This document shows positions 1 through 7,000 of a DNA stretch of 9,934 nt, piece by piece. Where the stretch lies: NCBI GenBank assembly GCA_018378255.1, contig JAGZXV010000207.1:1-9934 (forward strand). Direction: 5' to 3'. The notes under the pieces were generated by a model. It did no database searches and had not been told where the DNA came from. It saw only the letters and a list, made by a program, of their open reading frames with translations. Made by a program: the position numbers and the translations under genes. The first letter of the stretch is position 1. The number at the start of each line of letters is the position of its first letter. The stretch comes from Clostridiaceae bacterium (GTDB taxonomy: Bacteria > Bacillota > Clostridia > Lachnospirales > Lachnospiraceae).

Positions 1-328
1 CGGGGAGACCGGATGGCGGGGACGATGGCCGGGGAGCGGAACCGGGAAACCAACGATACAGGGAACGTGTGGAAACCGTTTAGTGGAACTTAGGTTTTCA
101 GCATAAAAGAGGGCGGGCAGAAACTGAAAACCGAATCAGTTTCTGAGATGCCCCTGAACGGTGAAGTCATGAGTAGTTCACCGTGAATGGGCATCGGACC
201 GCCTTCTTTTATGCTGGAAGCCTTAGTTCCACTTAACGGTTGGAATCCGATCCCTGTATCGTTGGTTTCCCGGTTCCGCTCCCCGGCCATCGTCCCCGCC
301 ATCCGGTCTCCCCGCTTCCCCGCGTTAC
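1..328 (+). repeat. Long palindromic branched repeat, copy L (left end cut by window)
   Basis: The outermost visible arms, 1-64 and 251-314, are perfect reverse complements (64 bp). The right arm continues past 314 to about GCGTTAC at 322-328, so the left arm must extend outside the window. Inside, about 73-115 pairs imperfectly with 200-242. Two hairpins sit at the top: hairpin A has CAGAAACTGA (118-127) pairing with TCAGTTTCTG (136-145) around loop AAACCGAA. Hairpin B has GATGCCC (147-153) with GGGCATC (189-195) and CGGTGAA (159-165) with TTCACCG (177-183), separated by the internal loop CTGAA/TGAAT. The strand given is an arbitrary reference: hairpin A comes first on this strand. A second copy lies at 9676-9934 in the opposite orientation. 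No convincing protein is encoded. It could be a structured RNA, a MITE-like element or a bidirectional terminator; I cannot name a family. Confidence 0.9.
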
Positions 329-355
329 TTTCGCCATTCCAACATCAGATTTGTT

Positions 356-388
356 GGGAAGAATATGGGAAGAATATGGGAAAAATCT
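356..388 (+). repeat. 11-bp tandem repeat, three units
   Basis: GGGAAGAATAT occurs at 356-366 and again at 367-377, followed by a degenerate third unit GGGAAAAATCT at 378-388 (9 of 11 identical). The array ends 15 bp before the -35 box of the mobAB promoter. An 11-bp period places each unit on about the same face of the helix, which would suit a regulator-binding array. No known binding site is recognised, and slippage duplication is an equally simple explanation. Confidence 0.6.
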
Positions 389-403
389 GTTATTGCAAAT
401 AGG

Positions 404-433
404 TTTACATGCTTTTAAACTCCATGATATAAT
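404..433 (+). promoter_or_regulatory. Predicted sigma-A promoter of mobAB
   Basis: TTTACA (404-409) and TATAAT (428-433) are separated by 18 bp. The -10 box is preceded by TG one base upstream (TGATATAAT), an extended -10. Transcription would start near 440, giving a leader of about 50 nt that contains a small hairpin, AGGGC/GCCCT at 454-467. The match is good but is a sequence call only. Confidence 0.75.
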
Positions 434-491
434 GGTGGATACCTGATGGAAGAAGGGCACAGGCCCTGGAAGATTGGAAATGGAGAAGTAT

Positions 492-1559
492 ATGACAATT
501 GCGGGTCTTATATTAATGGGCGGAAAAAACAGAAGAATGGGAGGAGAGAAAAAGGCGTTTCTCACAGATGAGGGAAGGCCGTTCTACCGATGTATGGCTG
601 ATGTAATGCCGCAGATGAAAAAGATTTATCTGTCGGTGGAAGACAAAAGCTGTTACAGCCGGATGGAATATCCGATGCTTGAAGATCTTTATCCCGGAAT
701 CGGGCCTATGGGGGGGATTCTGAGTTCATTGAAACAGTGTGAAGAAGATGCCCTGTTAGTTCTGCCCTGCGACATGCCCAGACTCAGCCGCCAGTTTACG
801 GAAAAATTGATGGAGGTATGGGAAAAAGAGGGAGTTCCTGCCTGTATTTATGTGGGCAAAAGGCCGCAGCCGCTGATCGGCATTTATCCTAAAGAGTGGG
901 CCCCGCTGATGGAACGGATGGTGAGGGAAGGGAATTACCGTATGGCGTCCTTATTGGAGCAGGCAGATCATAGAAAAGTGGAGGTGCCGGCGGATGAAAC
1001 TGTATTTTTCAATGTGAATACAAAGGAGGAGTACAGGAAAATGAGCGGAAGGGATCAGGATGGACCAGTTATGATTGCAGTCAGCGGGGTGAAAAATTCG
1101 GGGAAGACAACATTTATGGAAAATCTGATCCCGCGCCTGACGGAAAAGGGCCTGAAAACGGCGGTCATAAAGCACGACGGCCATGAATTCACTCCCGATG
1201 TGCCAGGAACGGACAGTGACAGGCACAGGAAGGCCGGAGCAATCGGAACCGCGGTTTTTTCTGAAAATCAGTTTATGGTCGTAAAAAAGGAACAGGTGAC
1301 GGAAACGAAGCTGGCGGAGCTGTTTTTGGAAGCGGATGTCATTCTTTTAGAGGGAATGAAGGATTCGGACTATCCTAAATTTGAACTGATCAGAAAGGGA
1401 AACTCCGAAGCGGGCGTATGCAGGAGAGACACGATTCTGGCTTATGTGACCGATCTGAAGATGGAAACGGAAGAAATTACGGTTTTGGGATTGAATGAAT
1501 ATGAAGAAGCGGCAGAACTGGTGTACCGCTGTTATCTTAAACAGAAAGGGAGAGGCTGA
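492..1559 (+). CDS. mobAB: MobA-MobB fusion: molybdenum cofactor guanylyltransferase plus GTP-binding adaptor
   Basis: This cytoplasmic protein would attach GMP from GTP to Mo-molybdopterin, making the guanine dinucleotide form of the cofactor. The N-terminal half is MobA-like: LILMGGKNRRMGG near residues 6-18 is the nucleotide-binding signature and LPCDMP around D94 is the expected metal/nucleotide site. The C-terminal half starts at about residue 194 and is MobB-like, with the P-loop GVKNSGKTT (199-207; K205) and a KHDGHEF/GTDSDRHRKAGA region. In many bacteria the two are separate genes. Start choice: ATG at 492 has GGAG at 482-485 with 6-nt spacing and gives the usual short MobA N-terminus (355 aa). 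An ATG at 480 (GGAAG at 468-472) and a TTG at 474 are in frame and possible. No other cofactor or molybdoenzyme gene is in the window. Fusion and family are confident; substrate specificity is inferred from the family. Confidence 0.93.
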   Translation: MTIAGLILMGGKNRRMGGEKKAFLTDEGRPFYRCMADVMPQMKKIYLSVEDKSCYSRMEYPMLEDLYPGIGPMGGILSSLKQCEEDALLVLPCDMPRLSRQFTEKLMEVWEKEGVPACIYVGKRPQPLIGIYPKEWAPLMERMVREGNYRMASLLEQADHRKVEVPADETVFFNVNTKEEYRKMSGRDQDGPVMIAVSGVKNSGKTTFMENLIPRLTEKGLKTAVIKHDGHEFTPDVPGTDSDRHRKAGAIGTAVFSENQFMVVKKEQVTETKLAELFLEADVILLEGMKDSDYPKFELIRKGNSEAGVCRRDTILAYVTDLKMETEEITVLGLNEYEEAAELVYRCYLKQKGRG

Positions 1560-1577
1560 ACGAGGAAAAACAGGAAT

Positions 1578-1611
1578 GGATCCCGCAAGCCGGCATTGCC
1601 GGGATTCCTTT
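1578..1611 (+). terminator. Weak intrinsic terminator-like hairpin after mobAB
   Basis: GGATCCCGCAA pairs with TTGCCGGGATTCC, with small bulges, around the loop GCCGGCA, 18 bp after the mobAB stop codon. It is followed by only TTT and then an A-rich run, so termination may be inefficient. Position after the gene and stem strength are the main support. Confidence 0.4.
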
Positions 1612-1700
1612 AAAAATATCTCTTTAGAGCATCTTTTTGAAACAGTTTTTTGGATGATTTTTTAGGAATCTTTTCTTAGAAATAAAAAAAATCCCTATAA

Positions 1701-1889
1701 AAAGGGAGGAGCCGGTAACCCTTTCAGGATTACCGGCGATTATGAAAAAAATTTTATCTAATTGTTATTAGCAGCCTTTCTTTCGATAGTTAAAGTATAT
1801 CTTTAATTTGTGAAGAAAGTTTAGCTCATATATAGATGTTCTGTAAAAAGATTGTGAATAAGATATGAACAGACCTTATTCTCAATTTT
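1701..1889 (+). ncRNA. Possible small structured RNA with a 9-codon ORF (low confidence)
   Basis: The convergent intergenic region 1560-1958 contains an ordered set of signals on the plus strand. GGGAGGA (1704-1710) is a strong Shine-Dalgarno sequence. It is followed directly by hairpin GCCGGTAA/TTACCGGC (1711-1718 with 1730-1737), and then, 4 nt later, by ATG at 1742. This opens a mini-ORF, 1742-1771, encoding MKKILSNCY. Folding the hairpin would bring the Shine-Dalgarno sequence next to the ATG. Downstream, ATTG-T-GAATAAG (1851-1862) pairs with CTTATTC-T-CAAT (1875-1886) and is followed by TTT, which is terminator-like. I see no convincing promoter, and the transcript limits are guesses. 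It may be a small RNA, a leader peptide left behind by a lost gene, or chance. Confidence 0.3.
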
Positions 1890-1906
1890 CAGGTGATCCA
1901 ACATAA

Positions 1907-1951
1907 GAAAAAACCTGCACCGGGAGATGTATGATTCCGGTACAGGTTTTT
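1907..1951 (-). terminator. Intrinsic terminator of pncB
   Basis: Read on the minus strand, CCTGTACCGG pairs with CCGGTGCAGG, flanked by A and T runs, 8 nt after the pncB stop codon. One pair is a G-U wobble on this strand but a C-A mismatch on the other, so it fits pncB best. The flanking A/T runs mean it may also stop plus-strand transcripts. Confidence 0.85.
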
Positions 1952-1958
1952 CTGTGTT

Positions 1959-3422
1959 TTAATTATCGCTGTGATGGTAGCTGTCAAGAAGCTGGTTCTT
2001 AATGTGCCATAATTCATTGGATAAGTCCACATGTGTCCGGTGCGGATATTCCAGACGGAGGGATTCTTCCCAAAGGGTGCTCAGCTCCTGTTTGCAGTAT
2101 TCACGGATCTCCATGACTTTTGGAGATTTGTAAACGCATTTGCCCTCTTTGAAAACAGGAACCAGCAGCTCACGAAGCACATAGCTGTTGGGAGCCAGAT
2201 GCGTCTTTTTCCAGGTTTCAATGGGGTCAAAGAGCAGCAGAGAGTTTTTCGGATCATATTTTTCATCCACCAGGCAGATCAGGTCTGCGATGATTTTTCC
2301 TGTCTCCTTATTATAAATACGCTGGATCGTTTTATTTCCCGGATTGGTGATCTTTTCCGCATTTTCGGATAATTTGATCTTTGGAATGAATTTTCCCGTG
2401 TCTTTATCCTTGATAGCCGCTAACTTGTAAACGCCGCCAAAGGAAGGACAGTCCTTGGATGTGATTAAGTTGGTTCCCACACCCCAGGAATTGATGGTTG
2501 CACCCTGAAGTTTCAAACTGCTGATCAGCGTTTCATCCAAGTCATTGGAAGCAGAGATTACAGCGTCGGTGAAACCTGCTTCATCCAGCATCTTCTTGGC
2601 TTTTTTCGAGAGATAAGCCAGGTCGCCGCTGTCCAGGCGGATTCCGTAGAAGGTGAGAGGAATTCCGGCTTCTTTCATTTCCTGGAATACTTTAATCGCA
2701 TTTGGAACGCCGGAATTTAATGTATCATAGGTGTCCACCAAAAGAATGCATGCGGTTGGATATAATTTGGCGTAGGTGCGGAAGGCGGTCAGTTCATCCG
2801 GAAAGCTCATGATCCAGCTGTGGGCGTGTGTTCCTTTTACGGGGACGTCAAACATCTGGCCGCAGAGGACATTGGAAGTCCCGATACATCCGGCGATCAT
2901 GGCAGCTCTTGCGCCATAGATGCCTGCATCCGGTCCCTGGGCCCGGCGGAGGCCGAATTCCATGACCCCGTCACCTTTTGCCGCATAGACAACTCTGGCC
3001 GTCTTTGTTGCGATCAGACTTTGATGGTTGATGATGTTGAGAAGGGCGGTTTCTACCAACTGAGCCTGCATGATCGGAGCGATCACCTTAACTAACGGTT
3101 CCCTCGGGAAAATGACAGTCCCTTCCGGAATCGCATAGATATCGCCGGTAAATTTGAAATCAGAAAGATATTGCAGGAAATCATCTTCAAATAATCCGGT
3201 ACTTCTTAAATAGTCCACATCTTCTTGATCAAAATGAAGATTTTCAATGTATTCGATGACCTGTTCCAGTCCGGCGCAAATAGCGTAGCCATTATTATTG
3301 GGGTTGGTGCGGTAGAACATATCAAAGATTACAGTTTCATTGACATCCTTTTCTTTAAAATACCCCTGCATCATGGTTAGCTCGTAGAGGTCTGTCAATA
3401 AGGTCAGGTTTCTCTGGCTCAT
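1959..3422 (-). CDS. pncB: Nicotinate phosphoribosyltransferase
   Basis: This enzyme joins nicotinate to phosphoribosyl pyrophosphate, with ATP hydrolysis, to give nicotinate mononucleotide, the entry step of NAD salvage (Preiss-Handler pathway) in the cytoplasm. The 487-aa protein begins with the family-typical N-terminus LTDLYELTMMQGYF. It carries GLRRAQGPDAGIYGARAA in the middle and GTHAHSW at about 197-203, where one of H199/H201 should be the autophosphorylated histidine of the family. YGIRLDSGDLAYLS and ISASNDLDE follow in the phosphoribosyl-binding barrel. Length agrees with the bacterial/human-type NAPRT group. AAAGGAGAT lies just upstream of the ATG. The gene is monocistronic: it has its own promoter at 3469-3496, its own terminator, and converges with mobAB. 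Nothing looks truncated or displaced. Confidence 0.97.
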   Translation of the reverse strand: MSQRNLTLLTDLYELTMMQGYFKEKDVNETVIFDMFYRTNPNNNGYAICAGLEQVIEYIENLHFDQEDVDYLRSTGLFEDDFLQYLSDFKFTGDIYAIPEGTVIFPREPLVKVIAPIMQAQLVETALLNIINHQSLIATKTARVVYAAKGDGVMEFGLRRAQGPDAGIYGARAAMIAGCIGTSNVLCGQMFDVPVKGTHAHSWIMSFPDELTAFRTYAKLYPTACILLVDTYDTLNSGVPNAIKVFQEMKEAGIPLTFYGIRLDSGDLAYLSKKAKKMLDEAGFTDAVISASNDLDETLISSLKLQGATINSWGVGTNLITSKDCPSFGGVYKLAAIKDKDTGKFIPKIKLSENAEKITNPGNKTIQRIYNKETGKIIADLICLVDEKYDPKNSLLLFDPIETWKKTHLAPNSYVLRELLVPVFKEGKCVYKSPKVMEIREYCKQELSTLWEESLRLEYPHRTHVDLSNELWHIKNQLLDSYHHSDN

Positions 3423-3441
3423 AAGGTATCTCCTTTAAATA

Positions 3442-3532
3442 TGTAAAGTATTTGTAAAATTATTCTGTAGTATACCATAGTTTCAGAAAAAGACAAGGGG
3501 ATTGATAAAAAAATAACAAAAAGTACTTTACA
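3442..3532. promoter_or_regulatory. Pair of inverted TGTAAAGTA motifs around the pncB promoter
   Basis: TGTAAAGTATTTGT starts at 3442 on the plus strand. TGTAAAGTACTTTT starts at 3532 and runs leftward on the minus strand. The two agree at 12 of 14 positions, and the second contains the perfect 10-bp palindrome AAAGTACTTT. They bracket the pncB promoter, and the second ends 15 bp before the -35 box of the ileS promoter. They could be operators for an NAD-responsive regulator, but I do not recognise the motif and the region is AT-rich. Confidence 0.35.
3469..3496 (-). promoter_or_regulatory. Predicted promoter of pncB
   Basis: On the minus strand, TTGTCT (3496-3491) and TATACT (3474-3469) are 16 bp apart. 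TG one base before the -10 (TGGTATACT) makes it an extended -10. The leader to the ATG would be about 40 nt. Confidence 0.7.
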
Positions 3533-3547
3533 ATTACCAGAAGAAAG

Positions 3548-3576
3548 GTTGACAATTACAGATTGAATTATTATAA
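3548..3576 (+). promoter_or_regulatory. Consensus sigma-A promoter of the ileS T-box leader
   Basis: TTGACA (3548-3553) and TATAAT (3571-3576) both match the consensus perfectly and have the ideal 17-bp spacer. Strong constitutive initiation with control by downstream T-box attenuation is the usual arrangement for aminoacyl-tRNA synthetase genes. Confidence 0.92.
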
Positions 3577-3582
3577 TGTAAC

Positions 3583-3831
3583 AGTATATATAGAAAGAAA
3601 AGACGCAGATGGAGACAGTAAGCCTGTTTTAAAGCTTCAGCGAACCGGGGAGGGTGAGAGCCCGGGGCGAGTAGAACAGATCTGAAGATCACTCCTGAGT
3701 CGCAGACTGAAATTGAAGTAAGTCTTGTCGGATTTCCACCGTTAGAAGGAACACATATGTTAGTATGGGGTAATAGGTGGTATAATCGAAGCAATGCCTT
3801 CGTCCTGATTACACAGGGCGGAGGTTTTTTT
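3583..3831 (+). promoter_or_regulatory. Isoleucine T-box riboswitch of ileS
   Basis: This leader senses uncharged tRNA-Ile and then allows transcription into ileS. Stem I: GAC (3602-3604) pairs with GTC (3699-3701) and GGAG (3611-3614) with CTCC (3692-3695). The specifier loop has the loop-E pieces AGTA (3617-3620) and GAA (3684-3686), followed by the isoleucine codon ATC at 3688-3690 and the conserved purine A3691. A further stem, AGACT/AGTCT (3704-3708 with 3721-3725), resembles stem III. The T-box is AATAGGTGGTATAATCG (3772-3788). Its TGGT would pair with the ACCA end of tRNA-Ile. In the antiterminator, AGG pairs with CCT and CGAAG with CTTCG, leaving TGGT in the bulge. The competing terminator is at 3797-3831. 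All essential parts are present, and specificity agrees with the downstream gene. Confidence 0.95.
3797..3831 (+). terminator. T-box attenuator terminator
   Basis: CCTTCGTCCTG (3797-3807) pairs with CAGGGCGGAGG (3814-3824) through 11 pairs, including two G-U wobbles, around loop ATTACA. Seven T residues follow. Its 5' arm is the same sequence used by the antiterminator, so the two structures exclude each other. Confidence 0.93.
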
Positions 3832-4005
3832 ATTTCACAGGAAGGTTTGTCCTATGAAATAAAAAAGCCCTCCGGGCAGGAACGCACTACGGCGGTAGGG
3901 AATTATGTCGCTGAAGCGACCCGCCGTAGGCGGAGAATCCCCCAAGCGGGATTCTTTCTTGTTTCACAGGAGAAGCCTTTCAAACGGGATTCTCTATTGC
4001 TTCTC
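3826..4005 (+). repeat. Extra hairpin-rich leader segment between the T-box terminator and ileS
   Basis: The segment is almost entirely built of inverted repeats. (a) 3826-3842 pairs with 3850-3866, 17 bp with one mismatch, and its first arm includes the T run of the attenuator. (b) GCCC/GGGC lies at 3867-3877. (c) CTACGGCGG (3887-3895) pairs with CCGCCGTAG (3921-3929), enclosing GTCGC/GCGAC (3907-3911 with 3916-3920). (d) AGAATCCC (3934-3941) pairs with GGGATTCT (3948-3955), followed by TTCTTGTTT. (e) GAGAAGC (3970-3976) pairs with GCTTCTC (3999-4005). TTTCACAGGA is directly repeated at 3833-3842 and 3962-3971. It is probably an inserted small palindromic repeat or a second RNA control layer. 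No convincing gene is seen in it. Confidence 0.65.
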
Positions 4006-4053
4006 TTTCCATATAATGAACCAAAAAAGAATTAGAATGGAGGTTTTTGCAGA

Positions 4054-7000
4054 ATGTATGAGAAAGTATCTACAAATCTGAATTTTGTAGACAGAGAGAA
4101 AAAAATTGAAAAATTCTGGGAAGACAATGATATTTTCCAGAAGAGCATGGACAGCAGAAAGAATGGCCCGACCTATACCTTTTATGACGGCCCGCCTACT
4201 GCCAATGGAAAGCCCCACATCGGCCATGTGCTGACGCGTGTCATCAAGGATATGATTCCCAGATACCGCACGATGAAGGGCTATATGGTTCCCCGTAAAG
4301 CCGGCTGGGATACTCATGGGCTTCCGGTGGAGCTGGAAGTTGAAAAACAGCTTGGGCTGGACGGAAAAGAACAGATTGAGCAGTACGGCCTGGAGCCGTT
4401 TATTGAACACTGCAAAGAGAGCGTTTGGAAATATAAAGGCATGTGGGAAGATTTTTCAGGAACCGTTGGATTCTGGGCGGATATGGATGATCCTTATGTT
4501 ACCTATCATAACGACTTTATCGAATCAGAGTGGTGGGCTTTAAAACAGATTTGGGAAAAGGGCCTTTTATACAAGGGCTTTAAGATCGTTCCTTACTGCC
4601 CGCGCTGCGGGACCCCTCTCTCCAGTCATGAAGTGGCACAGGGATATAAGGATGTAAAAGAAAAATCAGCGATTGCCAAATTTAAGGTGAAAGGCGAGGA
4701 CGCTTACATTTTAGCCTGGACCACAACGCCGTGGACCCTTCCTTCCAATGTGGCCCTTTGTGTAAATCCTAATGAAACTTATGTGAAAGTGGCATGTGGA
4801 GGAGAAACATATTATCTGGCTGAAGCTCTGTGCGATACCGTGTTAAAAGAAGAATACGAAGTTCTGGAGAAATATGTTGGAACAGATCTGGAATATAAGG
4901 AATACGAACCTTTATTTGATTTCGTAAATCCTAAGAAAAAGGCATTTTATGTGACCTGCGACACTTATGTTACGCTGACCGACGGTACCGGTGTGGTTCA
5001 TATTGCGCCGGCATTTGGTGAAGATGACTCCAAAGTGGGCCGTAAATACGACCTCCCATTTGTACAGCTGGTGGATCCAAAGGGAGAGATGACAGCAGAA
5101 ACCCCTTGGGCAGGCACATTCTGCAAAAAAGCGGATCCGCTGGTATTAAAGGATCTGGAAGAGCGGGGACTGTTATTTGCAGCTCCAAATTTTGAACACA
5201 GCTATCCTCACTGCTGGAGATGTGATACTCCGCTGATCTACTATGCCCGTGAATCCTGGTTTATCAAGATGACGGATGTGAAAGAAGACCTGATCCGCAA
5301 CAACAATACGATTAACTGGATTCCTGAAAGCATTGGAAAAGGCCGTTTTGGCGACTGGCTGGAGAATGTACAGGACTGGGGCGTGAGCCGTAACCGTTAT
5401 TGGGGAACTCCCCTTAATATCTGGGAATGTGAATGCGGACACCAGCACTCCATCGGCAGCATTGAGGAGTTGAAATCCATGTCCCCTAACTGTCCGGATG
5501 AGATTGAACTGCACCGTCCATTTATAGATGATGTGACGATTACCTGTCCGAAATGCGGAAAACAGATGAAACGTGTTCCGGAAGTGATCGACTGCTGGTT
5601 TGACTCCGGATCCATGCCGTTTGCCCAGCATCATTATCCGTTTGAGAACAAGGAATTGTTTGAAGCCCAATTTCCGGCTGACTTTATTTCAGAGGCAGTT
5701 GACCAGACCAGAGGATGGTTCTATTCCCTCTTAGCTATTTCGACCCTGATCTTTAATAAAGCGCCGTATAAGAATGTAATTGTACTGGGACATGTTCAGG
5801 ATGAAAACGGACAGAAGATGTCCAAATCAAAGGGCAATGCAGTTGATCCGTTTGATGCTCTTGACACTTATGGAGCAGATGCGATCCGCTGGTATTTCTA
5901 TATCAACAGCGCCCCCTGGCTGCCTAACCGTTTCCACGGAAAAGCGGTTCAGGAAGGACAGCGTAAGTTTATGGGCACTTTATGGAACACTTATGCATTC
6001 TTTGTGCTCTACGCTAATATAGATAACTTTGATGCAACCAAATATAAACTGGAATATGACAAACTTCCTGTTATGGATAAATGGCTGCTCTCCAAGCTGA
6101 ATACACTGATAAAAGATGTGGACAGCAATCTGGAGAATTACCGGATTCCGGAAGCTGCAAGAGCGCTTCAGGAGTTCGTTGATGATATGAGCAACTGGTA
6201 TGTCAGAAGAAGCCGGGAACGTTTCTGGGCTAAGGGAATGGAACAGGATAAGATCAATGCCTATATGACCCTTTATACCGCCCTGGTTAACGTGTGCAAG
6301 GCTGCGGCTCCTATGGTTCCATTTATGACAGATGATATCTACCAGAACCTGGTTAGAAGCATTGATAAGAATGCGCCTGAGAGCGTACATCTGTGCGACT
6401 TCCCGGCTGCAAAAGAATCCTGGATTGATAAAAAACTGGAAGCTGATATGGATGAGGTACTGAAGATTGTAGTGATGGGCCGTGCTGCCAGGAACACTGC
6501 AAACATTAAGAACCGTCAACCGATCGGCAGAATGTTTGTGAAAGCAGATCACGAGCTGTCCCAGTTCTATAAACAGATCATTGAAGAAGAATTGAATGTA
6601 AAAGCGGTGGAATTTACGGATGATATCCGCAGTTTTACCTCTTACAGCTTCAAACCCCAGTTAAAGACAGTGGGACCGAAATACGGCAAACAGCTGGGCA
6701 GCATTAAAAAAGCTCTTGCAGAGGTGGACGGCAACTCCGCTATGGATACGCTGAAGGAAAAAGGAGCATTGACCTTTGATTTTGGCGGGGTGGAAGTTGT
6801 TCTCACCGAAGAAGACTTGTTGATCGATACGGCTCAGACCGAAGGTTATGTATCGGAGGGCGACAACTATGTAACCGTTGTCCTGGATACCAACCTGACC
6901 CCTGAACTGATTGAGGAAGGCTTTGTACGTGAGTTAATCAGCAAGATTCAGACCATGCGTAAAGAAGCCGGATTTGAGGTGATGGATCATATTCGCCTGT

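Noticed and set aside
1..48. G-quadruplex potential from the GGGG tracts in the left arm
   Set aside because: The tracts are separated by about 9-12 bases and lie in a perfect 64-bp stem, so duplex or hairpin pairing is the better explanation.
90..565. Several overlapping open frames of 68-110 codons on both strands across repeat L and the mobAB promoter
   Set aside because: They lie in a palindrome, so both strands give similar frames by symmetry. None has a good ribosome binding site or a recognisable motif, and the stem covariation explains the sequence better.
1711..1737. Hairpin GCCGGTAA/TTACCGGC as a terminator
   Set aside because: It is followed by GATTATGAAAAAA rather than a T run on the plus strand, and on the minus strand pncB already ends at its own terminator 170 nt earlier.
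2031..3095. Open frames opposite pncB
   Set aside because: They overlap a complete, motif-bearing pncB and show no independent start signals.
3757..4035. 92-codon plus-strand open frame and an 86-codon minus-strand frame (3534-3794) in the ileS leader
   Set aside because: They run through the T-box, terminator and hairpins, and the residues (for example the arginine run) simply reflect the inverted repeats.
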